In this document: positions 36,579 to 48,825 of the stretch, piece after piece
Position numbering within the stretch: position 1 is the stretch's first letter
Layout of the letters: every line of letters begins with the position of its first letter
NCBI GenBank assembly: GCA_036426205.1
Contig: WSYH01001206.1
Location: 62,001 to 126,000, forward strand
Direction: 5' to 3'
Source of the DNA: Ascaphus truei
Taxonomy: Eukaryota > Chordata > Amphibia > Anura > Ascaphidae
Length of the DNA: 64,000 nucleotides
Position numbers and translations under genes: made by a program
The notes under the pieces: generated by a model
Databases searched by the model: none
Told to the model about the DNA's origin: nothing
What the model saw: the letters and a program-made list of their open reading frames with translations, nothing else

Positions 36579-37883
36579 GTAAGTCATTCATCAACAGGTT
36601 GTATTATACTTCTTACCAATAAAAGGTGTTGTGTGTACGTGAACAAATAATGTATACTAAATGTATAATTTATGTACATGGTCTTTTTGATTATGCAGAC
36701 ACAATAAACCTACTATGTCCATAGTCATTAGCTAGTGCACTATGGTTACATACAATGTTATTTTTGCAGTGTGACATGTGAGTCACAATGATGTGTACAC
36801 CATTGTGTATTTCAAATCATATTTTACGTATTCTACATGGTGTTTCATATCTAACACAAAATGGTCAATTTTGTGTTTTGCTTACCTTAATGAACATGTC
36901 ATGACAATGATTTATATTCATCCATGTTTTCTTTTTCAAGGTATATCACTTCAATGACTGCTCATGGTATGTATTTCAATTCACATATGTCATAAGATGT
37001 GCAAACATCGATACAGGTATACGTACAGGATGTCTAAACATACCGTAATTAAAAATATGTGACTATTGAAACATGTCATTTCTGTATAGTGTACGTGCGT
37101 TTAGCTACACTTGTTGGTTAATGTGCATTGTATTAGAAAATCATTAGGGACCTTACATAACATGTAATGTAGCAAACGTAACAACTTCCATTCATGTAAT
37201 ATAGGGGTGGGGAGAGAGAAGGGCATAAACCCTGCTCAACTATTGATTATGGGAGGAGAACATCCACTGATGCACATGAGTGATCTTAACACTCAATGCA
37301 TGTTTGCCTGAAAAGACACCAATGTTTTGAACACCATTAACATTGCAATGTATGTGATTAGTTGTTGTATCACTGCATCTTCATGTTGATTACTACATTG
37401 TCACATGTGTATGTATAAGTGAAAGATGTGTGTTGATTTGACATACATGTAACATGTGTCAAAATGTTAACACCATTCCAAAATATAGTTCTTTGGATTC
37501 TCTACTTTTCGTCGTTCATTCTACACAATGACAATGTTGTTAATATAATTTTAATTTCATTCACGTTAGTTATTCATAATGATCATGATCGTTTACAACT
37601 AATGTCAACATATGAACAGAAATGAAGTGGACATTTGCATACGCACAGATTTCAGCAACAGTGTTTGTGTGTGTTGCAGTTTTTGTGTGATGCATGATTT
37701 TGTACGTGAAATAATATAAACAAACATACTAATGTTGCTTTTATCATCGGACTCACTTAGCTATGTATGTGTTGAACGTTTAATTAAAACAATAAACTGT
37801 AGTTAGTCGTGAGAATAAAATTTACACACAAATGTAAATCTTTTCATGATCTTTAACTGACATTCAGTAGATCATGCATGCTA
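36579..37883. other. No further gene seen
   Basis: AT-rich Harbinger interior beyond the transposase. Only short ORFs. Confidence 0.5.
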
Positions 37884-38243
37884 CTGCTGCGGCCAAGTTT
37901 ATTCGAGCATTTGCCCGTTCTTGGCCGCAGCAGTAGCCTGGCGCGCACCCGAGAGTGACGGGCGCGCGCCGAAGCAGCGGAAGAGTGCCCTCCGATCGGG
38001 GCGCTCTCCCTACCGCTGCCGGGTCCGCCGGGTCCCCCGGAACCCCCTGCCGCCGTCCCGCGATCGCGGGACACCAGGGGCTCCCTCGGGGAGCCCTGGA
38101 CGCGCGTGCAGGGGGCGCACGCTCCCGAAGACGCGTGACCGCGCGTCTATAACGCGCGGCACGCCGAGGGGCGGCCACTAGCAAGCCGGGAAATCTCCCG
38201 GCTTGCGGATCTGGCCGCAGTGCGATAAACTGTGTCGCCACTG
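37884..38243 (-). mobile_element. GC-rich MITE (TA-target family), full length
   Basis: It is flanked by TA on both sides (37882-37883 and 38244-38245). Its left end CTGCTGCGGCCAAGTTTATT and right end (minus strand) CAGTGGCGACACAGTTTATC match the copies at 25414 and 50182. The GC-rich interior contrasts sharply with the AT-rich Harbinger DNA around it, so it inserted into the transposon. Confidence 0.85.
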
Positions 38244-39545
38244 TAGGTTAGCACTACAACTTAGGTTTAAACAAAAAATTCACACGACTAAACAGTTTCT
38301 ATCACCTCCCTATTGTTATTGTGTACGTTCAGATACAATGTCTACGAGTTGTTATGTAGCATTTGCATTCGTTGACAAGACACACGTGAGATTATACTAT
38401 ATAGTAGATTAATGTGTTTGCGGAGTGAAAATGTTGGTTGCATATATCACAGGGCAATACATATAATGTTAGTAGAAAATAACCAAAAAACAATATAAGT
38501 TCTAACTTCAGTGCTTAGCAACATCATTATGTTAATTAAGTGCATAGTAAATATTGGCATAACAGGATAACATTATGTATTGATTGTTAATCTGCGCACC
38601 AAGCATTGAAAGCATTGTTACATATGTATTATAATAGTTTTTCGGTCGTCGTCACAATCATCTAATATAACGATTGGCTCATCTGAATTCATACATTGTT
38701 CCCATGTATTCATCCGCGACATCTGTGAAATACAGCAAACACATGATGTTCAAAGATGGCACATTTATATATGTCTCTGCATGACAACGCGTAACACATC
38801 TCTATATGATTGTGGATATTCACGCATAAGTAACGTATATGTTGAAAGTGCAAGGATAAAACCACAGATACAGAACTGTCATTTTTCTAATGGCGTTGCT
38901 GCCATTAGTACGGATATGATATTTCCGGTGCCTGTATACATAATAATATGCGCACACAACATCTGTTGCGCGCGCACTTCACGAATGTGTAGACTAAGTC
39001 TTAGCGCATGCGCTAAACGATGTGTACACTGTGCGTTCAATACATGTCCCTCCATGGTGCTGCTAGCAGTAAGCATCTAATGGCTGGAAGTTATGATATG
39101 GAAGCGAAACAAATTCACTTATACACACGTACATATGTAAACTTTGTAAACGGACGTGTGTCCACGGAAACAATGGACGATCAGCCAATGAGCGAACAAA
39201 AGACGTGTGACGTCATGTTAAGGCACCGTGAAATGCACGCTAACACTCCTCCCACTGAATTAACATTGGCCTCCAGCGCTGTGCACGCACCGCCCCACCG
39301 ACGCGCGCGCATGACACACTGCACTGACCGTAACAATAAGCTATGGGCACAGCCAATACGGTTTCACGCGCGCACGTCAATTGGGGGGCGGGGCTTGCAT
39401 CCGTAAACCTTTTTAAGGACGCCTTGGGACATGACAACGGTCCCACGTCATATGTGGGCGACACTTTGTTTTTCTATGTTGAATGCTAAACAATGAGGTG
39501 TGTGTGTGTGTGTTACAGTTAGTGTAACATGTTGAAATGATACTT
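38244..39545. other. Harbinger interior between MITE and Myb exon 4; no gene
   Basis: Short ORFs only. A perfect TGACGTCA is at 39208-39215, and a CCAAT-like site is at 39184-39189. Confidence 0.5.
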
Positions 39546-40597
39546 TCAAAGTGATAATAATCTAGGTTTTGTGACTCCGTCAACAATGTGTAGTAATGGT
39601 TCGTCATGTAGTATAATGTTATGCTGGTGTTTTTTCGTTTTCCCTTTGCCAAGTACTTTGGCCTTAACTGTATGACTTGTACTGGCCTGTGGCAGTTCTG
39701 TTGCACTGGGTGTGGGCTGTGGCACTTCATTGGCACTGGGTGTGGGCTGTGGCAGTTCTGTGGCACTGGGTGTGGGCTGTGGCAGTTCTGTGACACTGGG
39801 TGTGGGCTGTGGCAGTTCTGTGGCACTGGGTGTGGGCTTTGGCACTTCAGGGGCACTGGGTGTGGGCTTTGGCACTTCAGGGGCACTGGGTGTGGGCTGT
39901 GGCAGTTGTGAACCAGTTGCTAAACATTGCACGACTGATGGTGGAGCAGTTTCCTGTTTTGGTGTTTTAATATTTTTCCAAAAGCTGGTTAGTAGTAATT
40001 GTTGGCCTAACTTTCTTTTTCGTGTCTCATTTGTAGGTGTCCGTTCCAGATTTTGAACAGATATAATCGGTTAGATGTTGACAGTGACCTGCACAGAACT
40101 TGCACCTACTGTACCGGTATCATCCAGAACTGGGGAATGAAGAACTGATGACTCAGGAGAAAAACTAGCAGCATGTAAAGATCCATCCTCAAATGGGGTA
40201 AAGTGGAATTGTTGTTCTCTTGCAGTAATTCTCAACTGATTAGCTTGGCTTAGATTCACAACTATTGCTTGTAATGTCCTGTTTACATTTTGTATTTCTT
40301 TAGGAACTTGGATGATGACTCTTTCTAGTTGTGACATTTGTGATATTGTCCTTTCCTGCTGTGATATCATCCTTTCCTGCTGTGATATCATCCTTTCCTG
40401 CTGTGATATCATCCTTTCAAGCACTGACATCATTACTGAATGGCGACGATTTTCTTCAACCAAGATTCTTTCTTCAGAAGCTGCAATAGCTGAGTAGGTG
40501 TCACGAGCAGGAGGACTTGAATGCTGGGTTAATGGACGAGTGGGAACATCTTCATGGTCACTTGAGTGAATTTGTCCTTGAGTGGCAACATCTGCTT
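39546..40597 (-). CDS. Myb-like gene exon 4
   Basis: The acceptor TTTGTAG precedes 40597. It encodes an acidic linker, then a heptad-like repeat ERMISQQ four times (a likely coiled coil, 40430-40345), and runs to a TAA at 40073-40071. The same frame continues after that stop with TNETRKRKLGQQ and a decapeptide repeat to 39546, so either this stop is a mutation or the downstream part is a decayed extension. Confidence 0.7.
39688..39905. repeat. 30-bp tandem repeat, about seven units
   Basis: Units of GGCAGTTCTGTGGCACTGGG plus TGTGGGCTGT. Read on the minus strand in the exon 4 frame, each unit encodes PTPSATELPQ or a close variant. The third-base and conservative changes fit a coding repeat. 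Confidence 0.9.
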
Positions 40598-40968
40598 CTA
40601 CAAATAAATAAAGACATTATGAACTGCCATGGAAATTTCTGTTGTTTATCAATGTAATGAGAGTTGTTCTGACCGTGTAACACATAACATGTTTCCATTA
40701 GTTTTCAGTTGTGTCAAATTAAAATTTTGTTTGAAGTAACAATTATGTTTTGACTCAGTGTGAAAGAAGAATGAATGAAATGTTGTTGTAACCTCACAAC
40801 TCCTAGGTGATAATATACATCACACACAATACATGTTGTCATTAAAAACTACATATTGTGTGACAATAACTGATGTGAAGTTAATTACATGTGAAAGGCA
40901 TTTATTTAGCATGGCAAAATAACATCTAGAAATGTACACATTACATATCCTGCACCTCATACACTCAC

Positions 40969-41049
40969 CTTCCAGGCTTGATGATGAGCTGGATGAGCCA
41001 GGTGATGAGACTTGTTCAGTGTTAGGTGACACATGAGCTTCAGGAGCAA
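40969..41049 (-). CDS. Myb-like gene exon 3
   Basis: The acceptor TATATAG precedes 41049; the donor GGAAG then GTGAGT ends at 40969. The exon has 81 bases and encodes a Ser-rich linker (VAPEAHVSPNTEQVSS...). Both boundaries are phase 1 and match exons 2 and 4. Confidence 0.75.
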
Positions 41050-41137
41050 CTATATAGAAGAATAACATAAGAATTTTATTGACATGTGTACATAATTAAC
41101 ATACAGTTTGTGTAGTTGGAGTATTTATGGCTAAATT

Positions 41138-41317
41138 TCAGCATCACATAATGAAATAACAAGATGTTTCTGGCAAGCTGTACATTATCCAGCTTAACAT
41201 CAATGTACATGTGAACCTAATTGGCACATTTATTGTACAAACCATACACCATACAACATACAACATACAATATTCATGCAGGAATGCGTTGTAAAATTAA
41301 GTGTTCTGTTGTACATA
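41138..41317. repeat. 180-bp direct repeat, left copy, flanking PLE-C
   Basis: TCAGCATCACATAATG...GTTGTACATA. It matches 43845-44024 over all 180 bases except A/G at 41272 and 43979. Confidence 0.95.
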
Positions 41318-41671
41318 ATAGTGTATTTGTGATGGTGCTCAACAGTGCTGGGACTATGTGAAAGGAGGGGAGTATACTGGGTGATAATTATATTTTGCAA
41401 TGGTACTGTGCCTTTAAATGGGCATAAGGTACCCTGAAGGTAGGAGTGGGTTGCCAAAGACAGCCCTCTCTTTCCTCATTAGGTAGCCCCAGGTTTAGTA
41501 CTCACTGAGTCTTCTTTCTTCCCCAGTCTCCCCTCCAGAGCGTGCAGCTGTATTAGAGTGTAGATCCAAAGCCAGGGTGTGCAGCGCACAGCAATAAGGA
41601 GGAGCAGGTCTTGCAGAAAAAATAGTCCTTTATTTAATTCATGGTGTGGGACAACAGCAAACCTTCAACGT

Positions 41672-41696
41672 GTTTCGTTCAAGGAACTTTATCAAG
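41672..41696 (-). ncRNA. Hammerhead-like hairpin of PLE-C
   Basis: On the minus strand: CTTGATAAA, stem GTTC, loop CTT, stem GAAC, then GAAAC. Same arrangement as at 11314 but with a different stem sequence. Confidence 0.5.
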
Positions 41697-41859
41697 AAGT
41701 GCTGTTCAGGTTAAAAACTACAATTTATATACAGCTGACTGCCCTATTTTCGCGCCAAAACGTGACGTCATGGATGGTATCTAAACCACTAAGAATCGCT
41801 ATACTCGCGCATGCGCGCGGCGCCAGCAACTCTATCATAGTCTCTATGGTATTCTGAGA

Positions 41860-42203
41860 CCTCCGCGCATGCGCGCGGCGCCAGGGTGTCAGGGAGCATA
41901 ATGCTGATGTCAGCCATGTGTATGCAGCATGTGTACGCCCCTTAGGGCGGTTCTAAGCGCAATGCATGCCTCTGACCCAGACAGAATACGCCCCCTTCCT
42001 CCATGTTGGTGCTCTATGTGGTATTATGAAACCTCCGCGCATACGCGCGGCGCCAAGGTATCAGGGAGCACACTGCTGTGTCAGCCATGTACTGCAGCAT
42101 ATAACGCCCCTTGGGGCGCTTCTAAGCGCAATGCACGCCTCTGACCCATGCAGGGTAACACCCCCTTCCTCCATGTTCCGCGCAAGCGGTGAGGCATCCT
42201 ATT
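41860..42203. repeat. 172-bp tandem repeat, two diverged units, in PLE-C 3' region
   Basis: Units start CCTCCGCGCATGCGCGCGGC (41860) and CCTCCGCGCATACGCGCGGC (42032), and both run to CCCCCTTCCTCCATGTT. CpG-rich and palindromic in parts (GCGCATGCGCGC). Confidence 0.8.
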
Positions 42204-43012
42204 GTGGGTAAATAATAAATCAATAAATCACATTCCTGCCACAATTGGGCTATTGGTGGTCATTTGGGGGATCAATGAAAGGAGTGAAATTGTATATAGG
42301 CAGTAGGCTGTATACATAAAAACCTATGGCAATATATGTATATAAATACACAGTGACTCAAATACTTATAATAAACAAGTGATATAATATGCATATCTTA
42401 AACAGAAAAAACATATAAAAAACATATAAAAAAGACAGTTTATTGTTAAAAAATATATGTACTTATCCAAAAAAAGATTAAATAATAAATACAAAAATAA
42501 AAACATTCTTTTAAAAAAAGCAACAAATATGTCTCGTGCCTTAATTAACAGCAAATTGCATACCCCGCTGGATGAGAATAATAATCATGTAAATAATAAA
42601 CATCTATCTAATGTGGAGTTACATGCATATATACATTCATTTTGGAATACCTTGATCTGAATGGTGGAGACTTCCAATTATCAGTGTAATGTATCAAATC
42701 AAGATGATTTTGACAATAGGTCGAGACCATAATGAAAGTTAGATCCATTGTTTTGGTTATCTCATTAAATCCAAAAAATGCAAAGAATGCAAAAATGCAA
42801 AAAAATGCAAAAAAATGACATCCACTTGTTTTACGTTTACTTAAGAGTTAAAGTAGAGTATTAATATATATTCTCATATACATACGTATTCCTATGCTTT
42901 AGTCATACTATATATTATGTAGACATATTCACAATGTATGAGGCCTTTTGGTATATTTCTATAAATAGCATATAATATACTGTATACGTTATTGTTCCAA
43001 AATACATAATAC

Positions 43013-43843
43013 TCATTTGAGAAAATGGTTAATATTCCATTCTATATTTATTCCGTCAGGGAACCTTGTTCTTAATGTAAATATCCAATAGGATTCTCTA
43101 CAATCTAATGTTTTCACGGTATTACCCCCTCTTTCTTTTCTGATTATCTTTTCAATGCCTACAAATGAGAAATTGCTGATGCCTCCCTGCCCACATTCTG
43201 AAAAATGTTTGGAAACAGGGTGTTCCTTATCATTTTTGCGTATCAACCTGCAATGTTCCTGCATCCTTACTTTTAATGCCCTTGTGGTCCTACCGACATA
43301 TCTCTTCCCACAGCCACATGTAATCAAATACACTACAAATGTAGTGTTACAATTGATGAAATTATGTATGGTATAGCGTTTATGTGGACTGTGGGAAAAG
43401 ACATGTCGAGCTGGTTTCATGAACTGACACATATTGCACTGATTACATCTAAAAGATCCCTTTGTCACAAAATGTTCTGATCTCTTTACTGGTGTTGATA
43501 CTACACTTGGTGATAAAAAGGTAGCTAGTGTCTTAGCTCGTCTGTAGACAAATTTTGGACCCTTATCTGTGTATTTCTTTAGGATTGGATCCATCCGTAA
43601 CAATTCCCAGTGCTTATTCACAATCTTATTTATTTGACTGCTGGATTTGCTATATTGTGAAATAAACAGTGGACATGCTACGTCCTCTTTTCTGTCTCTT
43701 TTTGTTTCAGTGTATACACCTCCCCTCTTTTTTCTGGACACAGACGGCATTACTGTAGCTCGTTCAATTCCCTTGACCTCCTGTAGTGTAGTCTGGAGGG
43801 TCTCCCTGTCGTATCCTCTCTCAATAAATTTATTTGTCAGCTC
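43013..43843 (-). CDS. PLE-C C-terminal linker and GIY-YIG endonuclease (truncated ORF)
   Basis: The frame is open from the insertion junction to a stop at 43013. From the Met at 43750 it has 245 residues: a linker with WELLRMDP, a Cys cluster (C102, C105, C108), and a GIY-YIG domain with FVVYLITCGCGKRYVGRT at 138-155, the arginine helix after it, and RESYWIFTLRTRFPDGINIE near the end with the catalytic-type glutamate. No internal stop or frameshift is present, unlike the other PLE copies, so this insertion is relatively young. The RT is lost by 5' truncation. In PLEs this endonuclease nicks the target for primed reverse transcription. Confidence 0.85.
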   Translation of the reverse strand, partial: ELTNKFIERGYDRETLQTTLQEVKGIERATVMPSVSRKKRGGVYTETKRDRKEDVACPLFISQYSKSSSQINKIVNKHWELLRMDPILKKYTDKGPKFVYRRAKTLATFLSPSVVSTPVKRSEHFVTKGSFRCNQCNMCQFMKPARHVFSHSPHKRYTIHNFINCNTTFVVYLITCGCGKRYVGRTTRALKVRMQEHCRLIRKNDKEHPVSKHFSECGQGGISNFSFVGIEKIIRKERGGNTVKTLDCRESYWIFTLRTRFPDGINIEWNINHFLK

Positions 43844-43844
43844 C

Positions 43845-44024
43845 TCAGCATCACATAATGAAATAACAAGATGTTTCTGGCAAGCTGTACATTATCCAGC
43901 TTAACATCAATGTACATGTGAACCTAATTGGCACATTTATTGTACAAACCATACACCATACAACATACAACATACAATGTTCATGCAGGAATGCGTTGTA
44001 AAATTAAGTGTTCTGTTGTACATA
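43845..44024. repeat. 180-bp direct repeat, right copy, flanking PLE-C
   Basis: See the left copy at 41138-41317. Together they look like one target sequence duplicated at insertion. Confidence 0.95.
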
Positions 44025-44870
44025 CACTGCATATGTTGTATAGTAATCTAACAATAATAATGTACATTGATGGACGTACGTCTTTTTTCAACCTCATTTA
44101 CTATGTAACTATGTAACATCACTACCATGACAGCAAAGCTGACTGCTTATAATTCAGTACCTAATTGTGGAAATGTGAATGAAGGTTTTTAGTGATCTGT
44201 GTGAACATTTAAGAGAAGCAGGTGTAGCGCTCAATGTGGCTGACACTCACCAACACATGCAGTGTGTCGCTCACAGATGCTACTGGTGTGATAATGTGGC
44301 GTTTCTATAATGTTAAAAGAAGATATGAGTGAACGAATGACTAACGTACGTTTTCATATATAGTGTGCTGGTGGGTGAAAGTCTTCATAGAATTACCATT
44401 TCAAATGAATGTGATGAACTTCTGTTCACCTTTTCAGCTTCTAACAACTGTAGTCCCTCCCATAAGACATGACAGCACCCTGACCTTTTATTTGTTTCTA
44501 CCACCTGTAAGGCGTGCCAAAAGACTTGACCGTAACATTACCCTGTGATCTGGCTCAGTGCCGAACCCCACCCCCTGTTTTCTCCTCTATGCTGTGATTA
44601 CATATTAATTGCAGCTGGTTTCACACACTGGTACATGAGCGGAAAAAAAATCTGAAGTGAGCTACATATGAACACAATTAAATACCATATGGTACATGTT
44701 CCTATTTATGCTCTCAGTATACTACATGAAGTAAAAAACGAGCTTTAATTAAACATAACTAAATGTGTTTGTGCAAATTATGAATGTTCGCCTTTGAATG
44801 CATCTTCCATGCAAGAATTGATGAGGCAGTAATGGCCTGTTTATAGGTGTAACATAGATAATCACTAATT

Positions 44871-44912
<42 letters not shown>
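44025..44912. other. Harbinger intron DNA, no gene
   Basis: AT-rich; short ORFs only. It ends in a TA microsatellite at 44876-44906. Confidence 0.5.
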
Positions 44913-44914
<2 letters not shown>

Positions 44915-45068
44915 GTGGTTGACAAATCACCAAAAAATCTACTCGCCACACAAAAAAATTTACTCGCCACCTAGTACCAAACGTGTGCTTCTTGGGCCAA
45001 TATTTACTCGCCCGGGGGTTAAATCCACTCGCCCGGGGCGAGCAAATGTATAGGTTTGTCGAACACTG
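44913..45068. mobile_element. 156-bp MITE embedded in TA repeats, copy 1
   Basis: Ends CAGTGGTTGACAAATC and (minus strand) CAGTGTTCGACAAACC form an inverted pair. Four ACTCGCC units lie inside. TA-rich microsatellite flanks both ends. It could be hAT-like (CAGTG ends) or Tc1/mariner-like (TA targets); the microsatellite hides the target duplication. Confidence 0.8.
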
Positions 45069-45359
45069 TATATATATATATATATATATAGAAAATTGGT
45101 CTTTCAAAGTTGTTTTTTAAAAAACAGAAAATGCTAGAAGTATTTTTTCTTACTACAGAACTGATTTATTAAAAAAACACACATGCAGGATATTGACTGA
45201 ACTGCAGCTTTAAAGGCAAATATGTTGTATCAAAACCCACAATAGTAAAAATCTCAGGGGGAAATGAATAACCAGACTTTGAGGATCACTCTAAACATAA
45301 ACAAGCATGTAACATAAAGCTCAGCATACTCTCAAGCAGAATGCAAAATAAACAGCCTT

Positions 45360-46900
45360 TATATTGCAAGCATGGATGAAAAAAATATTTCAGTGTCCAG
45401 AAAAATTGATTACTACAGTGTTAGGTAGCATAGTTACGTGGATGTAGAGTCCAGAGGTCCTGCCTAGCACCCCCACTCCTACGCGTTTCGTCAAGGGACT
45501 TAAACTTGGAGTGGCGAGGAAGCTAGGACAGGACACTGTTTTAAAAAGCGTATTTTCGTGCCAAAAGGAGCTGCATTTAATTAGAAGCATAATCGCAGAA
45601 CAGCACTTCCGCGTGTCACGGTGGCACGCATACCTGGTGTAATGTGCCAAATCGGCGCCATCTTGAAACCTACGAATGCGCAATTGCGCCGGTATACGGG
45701 GAGTAAATCAGTGATGAAAATCAATATATAGTTAAGTTATGATGCTAAATCTTGATAATAGCGTACATGTAGATAGCTTAACACTACAAGGTAATATGGC
45801 AGAAATACATGTTGTATGTTTATCACCTCGAGCGCATCGCAATGAGCTTCGCACATGCGCAATACTAACTTCAGGGAGGAAGCATGTAGGCATTGAGCTC
45901 AATGGCATGAGTGGCTATGCGTGATGCGCATGCGCAGTGACTACATAGTGCGAGGCAAAATAGTGAAGTAATAGCATGTAATAAAAGAAGAGGGAGTGGG
46001 GGGAAAAAAAGCTCAATAGAACTGTTACCCACCACTAAGGAGGCAAAATAGAAATGGTGAACAAGCAACCACACACGCCTACCTCAAAAATCATCACACA
46101 TCGCAATTTATCTCGCGCATGCGCAATGCGTACACGAAACAGAGTATAGAAAAGGTTGGTGATACAATTTAGCACAATATTATTCTATATATACACAAGT
46201 ATTAGTGCTGGGGGCGACTCCACATGGGCGCATGACATCATTCTAAAGCTATTAAGTTCCTATCATTGATACGTAATAAAGCACTTGTAAATCCATTGTA
46301 AACATGTATTGTGGGGCTAAATACAGTAGATGATTGTATTGCCCATACTAGACAGTCAAATACCCTTTAAAAGATACAATATATTTATGGATAGAATTTC
46401 CAAGATGTGCTTATTCTCAATAATTAAATTATGCAAACATAGGATCAATATCACCAGCGAATAAATGTAGAATAGCAATATGCTTGATCTAAATTATTGT
46501 CCAATAGTAGCAAGAAGGTTTGTAAGAATGCACAAATACCCAGCTGCAAAATAATCATTCAATCCCAAGAATAGGTAGGTGTATGCCATGAAGTGAGTTA
46601 GTCCTGTTTAAGGTAAAGCCATAGTTCCCTGAAAACTGAAAGTGCATGAGAGACTCACCACAAACAATTTCATTGGGGGCTAGTAAGGCATAATAGCCAA
46701 GATTACTCACGAACACCTCCTTGTAGTGGATGATGTGCTGCTGCTGATAGATCCAAGGTAAAACGGAAGAAGTAGAGCACCATCAACGACTGGTGTCAGG
46801 AGGGGATCCAAATAACAAATTCTTTATTGGAGTAAAAGCACAGGAACACCTCCTACGCGTTTCGAACAAAGGTTCTTTATCAAGGAGTACTGTCTGTGCT
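45360..46900 (-). mobile_element. PLE terminal/3' UTR segments without ORF
   Basis: Two segments resemble the terminal region of PLE-C: one around 45360-45720 and one around 46730-46900. Each has CCTACGCGTTTCG followed by a hairpin region. The stretch between includes CpG-rich GCGCATGCGC motifs like those in the PLE-C 3' UTR. No RT or endonuclease coding sequence was seen. Confidence 0.5.
46859..46884 (-). ncRNA. Hammerhead-like hairpin
   Basis: On the minus strand: CTTGATAAA, stem GAAC, loop CTTT, stem GTTC, then GAAAC. The stem is the reverse of that in PLE-C (GTTC/GAAC), so pairing is kept despite changed sequence. Confidence 0.5.
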
Positions 46901-46958
46901 CTGAGCAGAGCACTGAGCACTAAGCTCTGTCTGTGTTTCATGTTCTGTCTCTGGTTTT

Positions 46959-47003
<45 letters not shown>

Positions 47004-47037
47004 CATACATACATATACATATATATACACACACACA

Positions 47038-47193
47038 CAGTGGTTGACAAATCACCAAAAAATCTACTCGCCACACAAAAAAAACTACTCGCCACCTAGT
47101 ACCAAACGTGTGCTTCTTGGGCCAATATTTACTCGCCCGGGGGTTAAATCCACTCGCCCGGGGCGAGCAAATGTATAGGTTTCTCGAACACTG
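47038..47193. mobile_element. 156-bp MITE embedded in CA/TA repeats, copy 2
   Basis: Same length and nearly same sequence as 44913-45068, again between CA/TA microsatellites (46960-47037 and 47194-47224). Confidence 0.8.
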
Positions 47194-47461
47194 TATATGT
47201 ATATATATATATACATATATATATAAGTGACACTATGTGCTCATTTGCATGTCATTTCCCAGAATCCCTTGCTGCAGTGGAAGTGCTGTATGCTGGGTGA
47301 TAATGGGGAAAGGCGGGGTTGCAGACCTGCCTAAGACATGCAGATGAGCATACAGCTATATTTGCATATTACAATACCGGTTGCAACACGACATCAAGGG
47401 ACAGCACGCAGGTAAGTAAATCAAAAATGTTCTATATTTGATAGAAGACAAAAAAAACGAC

Positions 47462-47492
47462 GTTTCGGTCCTCCAGTGGGACCTTTCTCAAG
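47462..47492 (-). ncRNA. Hammerhead-like hairpin of PLE-B, left outer copy
   Basis: On the minus strand: CTTGAGAAA, stem GGTCC, loop, stem GGACC, then GAAAC. A related but more decayed copy is at 49497-49526. Confidence 0.5.
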
Positions 47493-48825
47493 GTGGTGCA
47501 ATTGAATGCAGTGCACAATACATATATATACCCCAAACCCCAGTGCAATTCAACAAAACCAATCACAGTTAATAAGCCTCACCTGCCTATGTGACATGCA
47601 TCCACAGTATCAGCAGGTAAAGTGCGTCCATTTTGAATATATTAACTCTATATTTGTTTACCTGATATGTGTTTAGGCATGCACAAAAGGCTCAGGAATT
47701 GCATAATGTTACTGCTGAGAGACTACATAAGTCTGCCAGACCCAGCGATATCTTGGATAACCGGAGAGAGTGCGCATGGGCTAAACTGATCTGGAGCTGT
47801 TATCTGGATAGATTAACTATTTCAGGGCCATGCAAAATACACATTGTAACTGCAAGTTAAGCGAAACATGTGAAACACCTGATGTGCTCACCGTAAATGT
47901 GCAAAAAAATGTGAGGGAATAAAACATATATACACATGTGGATGACGTGGCTGACTGGAATCTAGGTCAATACATAAATGCTGAAAGCACTCAGCCATAT
48001 AACGCCTAATGCATAGTGTATGAAATGATAATGCAATGATGTCTCTATGCATCCTGTCAGGAAGCGACACCTTAAAAACCAACAAAAATACATAATGCAG
48101 ACAATGTCAAATAGAGAAACTGGTAATAAATGCTGTGTCACACTCTCAGCAAACATTGCTACAGGTGGCTCTTGACTAGAAGGGACCTGAGGTATCTGAC
48201 ACACTGTAATGCACCAGCATACATAGAAAGTGAAACAGTGCATCAAAGCATAATAATTTGCACAAACAAAAAAGACAGTATATAAATGCTGAAAGCACTC
48301 AGCCATAGAACGCATAATGCGTAGTGTAAGAAATGATAATGCATTGATGACTATGTATCCTTTCAGGAAGCGACACCTTAAATACTAACATAAACACATA
48401 ATGCAGACACTGTCACATGGAGAAACTAGTGATAAATTGAAGGCAGAATAAATGCTGTGTGTATCGCTCTCAGCAAACATTGCCACAGGTGGATCTTGAC
48501 TGTAAGGGACCTAAGGTGCCTGACATGATGGAGGAAATGCGGCTAACTGGCTGACACCCAAGGCAGTAAGCGCTGGTTTTGCTGTTAAAGATGAATCCTA
48601 GTATCAGCAGGCAGCTCAATGGGCCAGGTGCAGAGATTACAGGAAACAGCTTAATCTGAAGTCCTCATTTAGACCCCGTGGGCTCAATGTGCCCAAACTG
48701 TAGATGAGTCTGACTTCAAGCTGTAGTAGTGTCCTGTTGCGATTCCCTCCTCTCCCCGACATCCGTGCCTGGGCAATTGGCCCACAACGCAAGGTGGCGA
48801 GCCCATGCCTCTTCTCTTTGTAATG

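Larger units (their letters stand above)
41318..43844 (-). mobile_element. Penelope-like element family C, 5'-truncated, minus strand
   Basis: An inserted segment of 2527 bases lies between the 180-bp repeats. Its coding sequence runs open right up to the right junction (43843), and its 3' UTR and terminal region run to the left junction. It carries a hammerhead-like hairpin at 41672-41696 and a 172-bp tandem repeat. It sits in the large intron of the Harbinger Myb gene. Confidence 0.85.

Noticed and set aside
39688..39905. CRISPR-like array
   Set aside because: Units are directly adjacent without unique spacers and encode a decapeptide; the genome is eukaryotic.
39621..40056. Plus-strand ORFs with GCGLWQF-type repeats
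   Set aside because: Antisense of the 30-bp repeat in exon 4; the minus frame continues the exon.
46933..47178. ORF with repeated Thr-His residues
   Set aside because: Translation of a CA microsatellite.
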